Assembly (NCBI GenBank): GCA_014799325.1
Contig: JAAVIE010000140.1
Span: 1-36,908, forward strand
DNA: 36,908 nucleotides
Direction of reading: 5' to 3'
Source: Oscillospiraceae bacterium
GTDB taxonomy: Bacteria; Bacillota; Clostridia; Oscillospirales; Ruminococcaceae
In this document: one piece after another, positions 19,883-28,372 of the stretch
Layout of the letters: the number at the start of each line of letters is the position of its first letter
Numbering within the stretch: position 1 is the first letter of the stretch
Translations under genes and position numbers: made by a program
Notes under the pieces: generated by a model
What the model was told of the DNA's origin: nothing
The model's input: only the letters and a program-made list of their open reading frames with translations
Databases searched by the model: none

Positions 19883-19947
19883 GAAGAAAAAATACAGGAT
19901 ATTGCATTTTATCGAAAAATTTAAGGATTATTTAATAAATTCCATGT

Positions 19948-19973
19948 TATAATAACCTCAAACCGCGGAAAGA
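19948..19973 (+). promoter_or_regulatory. Motif copy 1: TATAATAACCTCAAACCGCGGAAAGA
   Basis: 26-bp exact match to copy 2, 108 bp apart; each begins with a perfect -10 box. Confidence 0.75.
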
Positions 19974-19989
19974 GGAAATATTTATTTTA

Positions 19990-20055
19990 ATGTTTGAGAT
20001 TATTTTATCATTTCAAAGGAATCGAATTTTGCCCTGCAAAATTCTCTTTATATGA
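19990..20055 (+). CDS. Possible 21-aa small ORF between the two motif copies
   Basis: ATG at 19990: MFEIILSFQRNRILPCKILFI*; purine-rich AAAGAGGAAA upstream but spacing is long. Confidence 0.2.
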   Translation: MFEIILSFQRNRILPCKILFI

Positions 20056-20081
20056 TATAATAACCTCAAACCGCGGAAAGA
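20056..20081 (+). promoter_or_regulatory. Motif copy 2: TATAATAACCTCAAACCGCGGAAAGA
   Basis: Same 26 bp as copy 1; 36 bp before the permease start codon. Confidence 0.75.
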
Positions 20082-20117
20082 AAAATTTAGAGAACAGTTT
20101 CCAAAAGGAGCAGTGTA

Positions 20118-22466
20118 ATGTACATAAAAATACTGAAAAAAGATCTAAAACGCAAAAAGACCATGAACATAATCCTGTTGATCTTTGTGATCTTGGCGGC
20201 AACGTTTATAGCAGGCAGTGCAAATAACCTTATTACGGTAAGCAGTGCATTGGATAATTTTTTTGAAAAGGCAGGCGTTCCCGATTATTGGTTTGCGTCT
20301 ACCAGCACTTCCGAAATCGAAAGCTTTGAGGAGCTTGCCGAGGAAAACAATTACGATTATTATATATCTAAGCTTATACAGATCGACCCCAAAAACGTTT
20401 TGGTTGAAAATGAAAGGTTTGAATATTCCAACACACTGGCATTATCCACCTTGGGCGGAATAAAAATTTTTGATAAAAACAATGAAGAGATCACTCATAT
20501 AAACGATGGAGAGATTTGGGTCACCAATGTTATGTTCAATTCGTCTGAAAATGATTTTCACGAGGGCGGAAAAATTTTCATCAGCCATAACGGAATCGAA
20601 AAGGAATTTACAATAAAGGGCTACACAAAGGACGCTCTTTTCGGCTCTCAAATGGTCGGAATAACAAGGTTTCTCGTAAGCGATAACGATGCAGAGCTTT
20701 TTAATACAGAGAATACTGTTATATGCAGAGCCGTGGAGGTCCATACAAACGATAAGGATTACCCGGACAAATTTAACGCACTGAACATAAACACTGTTAT
20801 GTCGATTGACAGTTCTATGACCAAAATGATGTATATTATGGATCTGCTTATCGCAGCGATCTTGCTGGTGGTGAGCGTGTGTTTGATACTTATTTCAATG
20901 GTTATACTGCGTTTTATCATCAATTTCACCATTACGGAGGAATTTCGTGAGATAGGCGTTATGAAGGCTATCGGAATTAAGAATAACGCCATCAGAGGAT
21001 TGTATATAGCAAAGTATTTCGCAATAGCTTTCATCGGCACAGTTGTGGGTCTGGCGCTGAGTTTTCCATTTAGCAGGATCATGCTGACAGGAATATCGGA
21101 GAAGATCATAATTTCGGGCGAGGATAATTTTCTGATAAATATTGCAGCGGCAATTCTTGCAGGAGCAGCGGTGGTATTGTTCTGCTTTTTCTGCACACGA
21201 AGGATACGCAAATTCTCCCCCATAGACGCAATACGCAGCGGAGAAACAGGGGAGCGTTTCAAGAAAAAAGGGATCTTTCACTTGGGAAAATCTATTTTGC
21301 CCACCGTACCCTTTATGGCGGTGAACGATATTTTCAGTGGAATAAAAAGCTATATATCAATGATAATTATTTTCATAATCGGAACTCTGCTTGTGATCAT
21401 CCCCGTCAATACAATAAATACCCTGCGCTCCGACCGGCTGATAACGATCTTTAATATGGCAAAAAGCGATCATGTTATTTCGCAGGAGACGCTGTTCAAT
21501 CCCAACGAGGATAACAAGAAAAAAATAGAGCAGTCCTTTGACCAAGTGCGTGAAATGTTTTCCGATAACGGGATCGAAGTTGATGTTTTTCAGGAAATAA
21601 TGTTCAGAGGGAATATTTCAAAGGGAGATAAGCTCACAAATTCCCTGACGTTCCAAGGTATGGGAGATGTGACGACGGATATGTATGCTTATATGGAGGG
21701 AACACCGCCACAGAATGTTCACGAGGTGGCGCTGACCTATCTGGTAGCGGAGCGTATCGGTGCGGAAATCGGCGACGAGGTCAAAATCAAAATAGGAGAG
21801 GACACCAAAACCTACACCGTCAGCGCAATTAACCAAAGTATGAACAATATGGGCGAGGGTATTCGCTTTCATCAGGACGCAGAGCTTGATTACAGATATG
21901 CTATGGGCGGCTTCGGACTTCAGATAAAATATAAGGATAATCCCGACAGTGACACTCTTGCGGAAAGAAAGTCAATGCTTCAAAATTTGTATAAGGACGC
22001 AAAAATTTTTACACCGGGAGAATATATAAGCTTCATGATCGGAGACGTGGCAGAGCAGCTTGACAGTATGAAGGTGTTGATCTTAAGCATTATTCTGTGC
22101 ATAAATATTCTTGTAGCGGTGCTTATGGTCAAGAGCTTTATCACAAAGGAAAAAAGCGAGATCGCTCTGCTTAAAGCAATAGGCTTTAAAAACAACTCCC
22201 TTGTTTTGTGGCAGACGGTGCGGATAGGAATTGTGCTTTTGATCTCGGTATTGTTCGGCGCATTGCTTTCATCGCCATTGTCATCACTGATAATTACGCC
22301 AATTTTCCAAATGATGGGAGCATACAGCATTGAATATGAAATCAAGGCATTGGAGGTTTATGTTCTATTCCCTCTTATCGTCCTTGCGGCAACGGCATTG
22401 GCGGCGTTTATTTCGGCACAGGGTGTGAGAGGCATATCCTCGTCACAGATATCCAACAACGAGTAA
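20118..22466 (+). CDS. FtsX-like ABC transporter permease (antimicrobial-peptide transporter type)
   Basis: 782 aa with N-terminal TM, two FtsX-like TM blocks (EEFREIGVMKAIGIKNNAI; KSEIALLKAIGFKNNSL) and large extracytoplasmic regions; RBS AAAAGGAGCAGTGTA-ATG. Confidence 0.9.
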   Translation: MYIKILKKDLKRKKTMNIILLIFVILAATFIAGSANNLITVSSALDNFFEKAGVPDYWFASTSTSEIESFEELAEENNYDYYISKLIQIDPKNVLVENERFEYSNTLALSTLGGIKIFDKNNEEITHINDGEIWVTNVMFNSSENDFHEGGKIFISHNGIEKEFTIKGYTKDALFGSQMVGITRFLVSDNDAELFNTENTVICRAVEVHTNDKDYPDKFNALNINTVMSIDSSMTKMMYIMDLLIAAILLVVSVCLILISMVILRFIINFTITEEFREIGVMKAIGIKNNAIRGLYIAKYFAIAFIGTVVGLALSFPFSRIMLTGISEKIIISGEDNFLINIAAAILAGAAVVLFCFFCTRRIRKFSPIDAIRSGETGERFKKKGIFHLGKSILPTVPFMAVNDIFSGIKSYISMIIIFIIGTLLVIIPVNTINTLRSDRLITIFNMAKSDHVISQETLFNPNEDNKKKIEQSFDQVREMFSDNGIEVDVFQEIMFRGNISKGDKLTNSLTFQGMGDVTTDMYAYMEGTPPQNVHEVALTYLVAERIGAEIGDEVKIKIGEDTKTYTVSAINQSMNNMGEGIRFHQDAELDYRYAMGGFGLQIKYKDNPDSDTLAERKSMLQNLYKDAKIFTPGEYISFMIGDVAEQLDSMKVLILSIILCINILVAVLMVKSFITKEKSEIALLKAIGFKNNSLVLWQTVRIGIVLLISVLFGALLSSPLSSLIITPIFQMMGAYSIEYEIKALEVYVLFPLIVLAATALAAFISAQGVRGISSSQISNNE

Positions 22467-22481
22467 TAAAGGAGCAGTATT

Positions 22482-23246
22482 ATGACAAATATTTTGGAAG
22501 TAAAAGACCTTTGCAAAACCTACATTGTAAACAAAAGACAGAACAACGTGCTGAAAAATGTGAATTTCAGCATTAAAGAAGGGGAAATGGTGGCCGTAAT
22601 GGGTCCCTCGGGTTCGGGAAAATCCACCCTGCTGTACTCCGTTTCGGGAATGGACAATATTACTGCGGGAGAGGTGTATTTCTGCGGGAAAAATCTTGCA
22701 AAGCTGGGGCAGAAAGAGCTGGCGGAGCTTAGACTTGACGAAATGGGGTTTATTTTCCAGCAGATGTATATGCTGAAAAATCTTTTGGTGCTGGATAACA
22801 TAATATTACCTGCCTGTCAGTCGGACAAAATCAAGGAAAGCCGCAAAAAGACTGTGGAGAGGGGCTGCGAGCTGATGCGCAAGCTGGGAATTATAGACAT
22901 TGCCGACAACGATATAAACGAGGTGTCGGGAGGACAGCTCCAGCGTGCCTGCATAAGCAGAAGTATGATAAACGATCCAAAGATGATATTTGCAGACGAG
23001 CCGACGGGCGCGCTGAACCGCACCTCCTCCGATGAGGTAATGGAGGAGCTGGCAAGGCTTAATTCAGAAGGCACAACGATCATGCTTGTGACACATGATG
23101 TTAAGGTTGCCGCAAAATGCACAAGAATTCTGTACATTGTTGACGGAAACATAAAAGGAGAGTATAATTTAGATAAATACGATAAGTCCAAGCTGAGAGA
23201 GCGCGAAAGAGAGCTTAACGGCTGGCTTATGGAAATGGGCTGGTAA
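22482..23246 (+). CDS. ABC transporter ATP-binding protein partner of the FtsX permease
   Basis: 254 aa; GPSGSGKSTLLYSVSGMD, VSGGQLQRACISR, IFADEPTGALN (MacB/BceA-like). Confidence 0.93.
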   Translation: MTNILEVKDLCKTYIVNKRQNNVLKNVNFSIKEGEMVAVMGPSGSGKSTLLYSVSGMDNITAGEVYFCGKNLAKLGQKELAELRLDEMGFIFQQMYMLKNLLVLDNIILPACQSDKIKESRKKTVERGCELMRKLGIIDIADNDINEVSGGQLQRACISRSMINDPKMIFADEPTGALNRTSSDEVMEELARLNSEGTTIMLVTHDVKVAAKCTRILYIVDGNIKGEYNLDKYDKSKLRERERELNGWLMEMGW

Positions 23247-23250
23247 AAAA

Positions 23251-23913
23251 TTGACCGACATTCTGATAGTTGAAGATAATAAGGAACTGGCAGAGCTGCT
23301 GTGTGATTTTCTCCGTAAAGATAATTACACGGTGTCAGCTGCCGAAAATGCAGAAAAAGCCTTGGAGCTGTATCAAAAATACGGCGCAAGGCTTATTGTG
23401 CTGGATATAATGCTGCCCCATAAAGACGGCTTCTGGCTGTGCGAAAAAATACGGGCGGAAAGCAACACGCCCATACTGATAGTCAGCGCAAAAACGGAAA
23501 AGGACGATAAGCTGCTGGGGCTTAATCTTGGAGCGGACGACTATATCGAAAAGCCATACGATATTGATATACTGCTGGCGAAGATCGGCGGGATATTCAA
23601 GCGGAGATATTCCCTTGAGGAGCTTGTTGACGGCGATATCAAGATAAACAAAATACAGCGCACCGTATACAAAAACGGCAATTCCATTGAAATGACCGCC
23701 AAGGAATTTGACCTGCTGGTACTGCTTTTGGAAAACAAGGGACGCACTCTTTCCAAGGAATACATTTTCGACACGGTCTGGGGCAAGGACAGCTTTTCCG
23801 AGCCGCAGACACTTACCGTCCATATAAAATGGCTTCGTCAGAAAATTGAAGAAGATCCGAGGGATCCGCAGAAGATAATGACTGTTTGGGGCGTGGGGTA
23901 CAGGTATTTATGA
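23251..23913 (+). CDS. OmpR/PhoB-type response regulator
   Basis: TTG start; LIVEDNKELAELLCDFLR receiver, LDIMLPHKDGF, trans_reg_C wHTH ending TVWGVGYRYL. Confidence 0.93.
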   Translation: MTDILIVEDNKELAELLCDFLRKDNYTVSAAENAEKALELYQKYGARLIVLDIMLPHKDGFWLCEKIRAESNTPILIVSAKTEKDDKLLGLNLGADDYIEKPYDIDILLAKIGGIFKRRYSLEELVDGDIKINKIQRTVYKNGNSIEMTAKEFDLLVLLLENKGRTLSKEYIFDTVWGKDSFSEPQTLTVHIKWLRQKIEEDPRDPQKIMTVWGVGYRYL

Positions 23914-25142
23914 AAGCGTGGAGAAATATTTTCGCAGTTTTTGCCGTAATGCTCGGCTTGATCTTTGCAGGCGCAAACCTGCTTTTGATAAGCCTTAATT
24001 CATCGGATTCGGGCAGACAATACCGAGTTGAGATCAACCGAGCCGCCCTGCAAATCGAGCAAAACGGATCTGACAGCCTTGATCTGTCGCAGTACAAATA
24101 TTTGGACAGTGTTACAGAATACGGAGAGGATTTTTATAATTCAAACAGCGATTATTTCATAAAAGAAATCGGCGGAAAGCTTTACCGCTTTGACTACTCT
24201 GCACGGAATAACGAAAACCGCCTTTTGATAACAACGGTGGTAAATGTTATTATTGCGGTAACTGGGCTGGCGGTTTTCGTGCTTTTGCTGTATATCCGCC
24301 AAAAAATTCTTTCTCCATTTAATACGCTTTCGGATATTCCCTACAAGCTGTCAAAGGGCAATCTTACAGCTCCCGTAAAGGAAAGCAAAAACCGCTATTT
24401 CGGCAAGTTTTTATGGGGTATTGATCTTTTGAGAGAAAATATTGAACAGCAAAAACAGCGGGAGCTTGAACTCCAAAAGGAAAAGAAAACTCTCCTGCTG
24501 TCGCTGTCACACGATGTAAAAACTCCACTTTCGGCGATCAAGCTGTACTCAAAGGCGCTGTCCAAGGATCTTTACAATGACAAGGAAAAACAAAGGGAGA
24601 TCGCCGAAAGCATCAACCAAAAGGCCGATGAGATAGAGAATTATATTTCACAGATAATCACCGCTTCAAGAGAGGATTTTTTGAGCCTTGATGTTGAACA
24701 GGGCGAGTTTTATCTGTCGGATCTGGTCAAAAGCATTTCGGAATATTACAGCGAAAAGCTTTCTCTTGTCAAAACGGAATTTACTGTTGGAGAATACAAA
24801 AACACCCTCATTTCGGGCGACCTGAACCGCAGTATTGAGGTGCTTCAGAATGTAATGGAAAATGCGCTGAAATACGGCAACGGAAAGAAAATAGAACTGC
24901 TGTTCCCTGACGAGGACGAGGGGGTGCTTATTTCGGTAAAGAACAGCGGAAACACTTTGGCAAGGTCGGAGCTGCCGCATATTTTCGAGAGCTTTCAGAG
25001 GGGAGAAAACGCAAAAAACATCGGTGGAAGCGGGCTGGGATTGTATATTGCAAGACAGCTCATGCACAAAATGAAAGGGGAAATTTTTGCGGAGATCGAT
25101 AATGATGCTTTTACGGTGACGGCGGTGTTTGGTAAGGCGTAA
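23910..25142 (+). CDS. Membrane sensor histidine kinase
   Basis: MKAWRNIFAVFAVMLGL; HAMP-like region, LSLSHDVKTPLSAIKLYSKAL H-box, GGSGLGLYIARQLM G-box; 4-nt overlap with the regulator. Confidence 0.93.
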   Translation: MKAWRNIFAVFAVMLGLIFAGANLLLISLNSSDSGRQYRVEINRAALQIEQNGSDSLDLSQYKYLDSVTEYGEDFYNSNSDYFIKEIGGKLYRFDYSARNNENRLLITTVVNVIIAVTGLAVFVLLLYIRQKILSPFNTLSDIPYKLSKGNLTAPVKESKNRYFGKFLWGIDLLRENIEQQKQRELELQKEKKTLLLSLSHDVKTPLSAIKLYSKALSKDLYNDKEKQREIAESINQKADEIENYISQIITASREDFLSLDVEQGEFYLSDLVKSISEYYSEKLSLVKTEFTVGEYKNTLISGDLNRSIEVLQNVMENALKYGNGKKIELLFPDEDEGVLISVKNSGNTLARSELPHIFESFQRGENAKNIGGSGLGLYIARQLMHKMKGEIFAEIDNDAFTVTAVFGKA

Positions 25143-25156
25143 AAGTGCGTATAACA

Positions 25157-25210
25157 AAGCGTATTTACAAGATCTGTTTCGGATTTTTGTAAATGCGCTT
25201 TTTTATTTTT
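25157..25210 (+). terminator. Intrinsic terminator of the FtsX/TCS operon
   Basis: AAGCGTATTTACAA (25157-25170) / TTGTAAATGCGCTT (25187-25200), 14 bp with one G-U, then TTTTATTTTT. Confidence 0.9.
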
Positions 25211-25319
25211 CATAAGCCATTGTAATTCACCCTTTCTTTGTGCGATAATATCAAAAAGCGGTCAAAAAAAGACAGCCCAAAAACGACCCGCCAAACGGTG
25301 AAAAAACAACGTAATTTTG

Positions 25320-25348
25320 TTGACTTTATCAGCCTTGAATAGTATAAT
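25320..25348 (+). promoter_or_regulatory. Near-consensus promoter for the vWA/LRR operon
   Basis: TTGACT (25320-25325), 17-nt spacer, TATAAT (25343-25348). Confidence 0.85.
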
Positions 25349-25409
25349 ATAATAGGAAAGTTATCGAAAAAAGAAGCTTTACATAAAGAAAAACAAAGGA
25401 GTAATTATT

Positions 25410-26780
25410 GTGAACGAAGAAGAAAAAAAGTCAAAAACCGAAAAGATAGCCGCCGAAATTCTCCAGATGTCGAAAAATAAACTTCTGGTAAATATGCGGT
25501 TTATGGATATGTCACTCAATAGGATAAATCCCTCTCCCCGCCCCGATATTACTGCCTGTACCGCCTGTGACGGCGAGTCTTATGTATATGACCCCGTACA
25601 TATTCTGACTGCATATAAGGTTGAGGAAAACGTGCCTATACGCAATTTCCTCCACTCTGTTTTCCACTGCGTTTTCAAGCATTTTTTCATAAATACTCTG
25701 ATAGATCAGGAGCTGTGGGATCTTGCCTGCGATATTGCGGTGGAAAGCGCTATAAATGACCTTAATCTGCCTTATTTGAATATCCTGCGCGCAGGTGAAC
25801 AGATGCAGTTTTTTGAAAATATCAAGAAGAAAATAAACATCGTTTCCGCCGAAAAAATATACAACTATCTACTTGAAAAGCATCTGCCGCCCTCTACCGT
25901 GGAAAAGCTGTCGGTGCTGTTTAAGGGGGACGAGCATTTATTGTGGTATATGACCGAGGACGAAAAGGCAGGGCTTGGACTTGGGCTTCAAGGCGCGTCT
26001 CCCACCTCAATTTCCTCTTTGGAAAGGATTAGTATGCTGGCTGAAAGCTGGGGCGGTATCGCACTGCGTATGCAGACGGAGCTGGAGGCTTTCGGGAAGA
26101 GACAGGGCACGGAAGCGGGACTTTTGACGCAAAATCTTAAGGAGATCAACCGTGAGAGATACAACTACACGGAATTCCTCAAAAAATTTGCTGTCAGAGG
26201 GGAGATAATGAAGATCAACGTTGACGAGTTCGACTATAACTATTACACCTACGGCTTGAAGCTGTATGAAAATATGCCCCTTATCGAGCCGCTGGAGTAC
26301 AAGGACGTTAAGAGAATAAGGGATTTTGTTATCGCCATAGATACCTCGGGGTCGACCTCGGGAGAGCTGGTGCAGACATTTGTGCAGAAAACGTATAATG
26401 TGCTGAAAAGCACCGAAAGCTTCTTCACAAAAATAAATCTGCATATAATCCAGTGCGACGCGGCTATCCAGGAAGATGTGAAGATCACCACCCAGGAGGA
26501 ATTTGACCGCTATCTCAACAATATGGAGCTTCACGGAATGGGCGGTACGGATTTTCGACCTGTGTTCAGCTATGTTAATTCTTTGGTGGATATTGGCGAG
26601 TTTGAGAATTTAAAGGGATTGATCTATTTTACAGACGGTTTCGGCAGCTTTCCTGCCAAAAAACCGCCTTATGACGCCGCCTTTGTTTTCATTGAGGACG
26701 AAATGAAAGGGGCGGGCTTCAACAACTATGACGTTCCCTCTTGGGCGATAAAAATGGTACTCAGAAAGGACGAAATATGA
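25410..26780 (+). CDS. vWA-like domain protein of DUF2201/metallopeptidase-like type
   Basis: 456 aa; MIDAS-like AIDTSGSTSGEL, GMGGTDFRPVF, IYFTDGFGSFP; N-terminal FLHSVFHCVFKHFF. GTG start with GGAG upstream. Confidence 0.85.
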   Translation: MNEEEKKSKTEKIAAEILQMSKNKLLVNMRFMDMSLNRINPSPRPDITACTACDGESYVYDPVHILTAYKVEENVPIRNFLHSVFHCVFKHFFINTLIDQELWDLACDIAVESAINDLNLPYLNILRAGEQMQFFENIKKKINIVSAEKIYNYLLEKHLPPSTVEKLSVLFKGDEHLLWYMTEDEKAGLGLGLQGASPTSISSLERISMLAESWGGIALRMQTELEAFGKRQGTEAGLLTQNLKEINRERYNYTEFLKKFAVRGEIMKINVDEFDYNYYTYGLKLYENMPLIEPLEYKDVKRIRDFVIAIDTSGSTSGELVQTFVQKTYNVLKSTESFFTKINLHIIQCDAAIQEDVKITTQEEFDRYLNNMELHGMGGTDFRPVFSYVNSLVDIGEFENLKGLIYFTDGFGSFPAKKPPYDAAFVFIEDEMKGAGFNNYDVPSWAIKMVLRKDEI

Positions 26781-28324
26781 TAGAGCTGTATAAGGAAGAT
26801 CCGCTTTATTTAGCGGTCATGCACAACGATATTCCGAAGATAAAAAGTCTGAAAAACAAGGGATTTACATTATCGGAGTTTGTGGTAAAGCTGCTTACCT
26901 GTCCCGTAGGGGGTGCGGCAAAGGTGGGTGAATTCACCCTGCCTTGGTATGGACATATAAAGGCTGTCAAGGGTTTGAGCGGTCAGAAGCTGATAGACGT
27001 TCTGCATAGGCTCACCGAGGAGCTTGGGGAAAAGATGTATTGTTCAAGCGCTTATGATTGGGAATACAGCAAGCGTTTTTATGAGCCTGAGTTGTTTGCC
27101 TGCGTGCTGGACTGCTTTGACAACAGAAAGATCCAAAAGAAAAAGGTCTGGACTTTCATAATAGAAAACGACCGTGTGGAGCTTATGGCTATTGCTGCGG
27201 AACACGGCTGGCTGAAAATGCCGAAAAAGCGTGACGAGCTTATAGAACAAGCTTCAAGGTTGGGTAAGACCGAGTGTCTTGCATGGCTGTTGGATTTTAA
27301 GGAGAAAACTGCCGATCTTGCCAAGGAAAAGGAAAAGGCGGAAAAAAAGCTGATGCGTGAGCTTAACGCCGATCCCAATTCGGTATCCGAGATCAAAAAG
27401 CGATTTGGTTTTAATAAGAAAGAGGACGGAACCCTTGCGGTTACAAGCTGTAAAAGAGGTCTGGGGAGCAGCTTGGAAGTTACCGTACCCGAGAAAGTGG
27501 GAAAGGATACTGTGACGGAGATCGGAACTTATGCCTTTTCTACATTCGCAGGAAGGCTTACCAAGGAATGTAACGAATTCCGTCATAATATCGAAAAAGT
27601 CAGGCTCCCCGATACCATAAAGGCAATACGGTCAAACGCCTTTTCTCACTGCGTTTCCATAAAGGAGATCAATATTCCCGACGGAGTTGAGGTCATTGAG
27701 GAGAGGGCTTTCAGCATGTGCAGGAGCGTAAAAGAGATGACTGTTCCCGATTCTGTGAAAAGCGTGGGGAAATCCGCATTTGCATATTGCCGAGCACTTG
27801 AAAGGATCAAGCTTCCAAAGAGTCTTGAGCAGATCCCCGGCGGTACCTTTGCGGACTGCATAATGCTTGAAAGGATCCAGTTGCCCGAAAAGCTTAAGGA
27901 GATAGGAAGATATGCTTTTAACAGATGCCTTGCCCTTAAAGAGATAGATATTCCCAAGGGCGTGGAGATATTGCGCACATACAGCTATAACCACTGTTAT
28001 GCGTTGGAAAAAGCGGTTTTTCATGAGGGACTCAAAAAGCTGGAAAAGAATGTTTTTGAGTGCTGCAAGAGCTTGAAAGAAGTTGTTCTTCCCGAGGGTT
28101 TGGAGGAGATAGGTCATTTGACCTTTGCGGGCTGTCTATCCCTTGAAAAAATATATCTGCCCCGATCACTCAGGAAAATGCAGAATTATACTGTGAATAC
28201 CGTAACGCCACAGAGCGTTTTTGACAACTGCCCTAAGCTGACTGCTATGGTGTATAAGGGGTCCTATTCGGAAAAGTATTGTAAGAGAAATAATATTCCT
28301 TATGAAATAAGAGAAGAAAATTAA
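26777..28324 (+). CDS. LRR paralogue 1: short ankyrin-like N-terminus plus BspA-type LRRs (about 9)
   Basis: MIELYKEDPLYLAVMHNDIPKIKSLKNKGFTL; GWLKMPKKRDELIEQASRLGKTECLAWLLDFK; LRR units of type IxIPDGVEVIEERAFSMCRSVKE. 4-nt ATGA overlap with the vWA gene. Confidence 0.88.
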   Translation: MIELYKEDPLYLAVMHNDIPKIKSLKNKGFTLSEFVVKLLTCPVGGAAKVGEFTLPWYGHIKAVKGLSGQKLIDVLHRLTEELGEKMYCSSAYDWEYSKRFYEPELFACVLDCFDNRKIQKKKVWTFIIENDRVELMAIAAEHGWLKMPKKRDELIEQASRLGKTECLAWLLDFKEKTADLAKEKEKAEKKLMRELNADPNSVSEIKKRFGFNKKEDGTLAVTSCKRGLGSSLEVTVPEKVGKDTVTEIGTYAFSTFAGRLTKECNEFRHNIEKVRLPDTIKAIRSNAFSHCVSIKEINIPDGVEVIEERAFSMCRSVKEMTVPDSVKSVGKSAFAYCRALERIKLPKSLEQIPGGTFADCIMLERIQLPEKLKEIGRYAFNRCLALKEIDIPKGVEILRTYSYNHCYALEKAVFHEGLKKLEKNVFECCKSLKEVVLPEGLEEIGHLTFAGCLSLEKIYLPRSLRKMQNYTVNTVTPQSVFDNCPKLTAMVYKGSYSEKYCKRNNIPYEIREEN

Positions 28325-28372
28325 CTCGGATAAGAAAGTTTATTTTTAGAGGGAATTTTGGTAGAAGAAATT

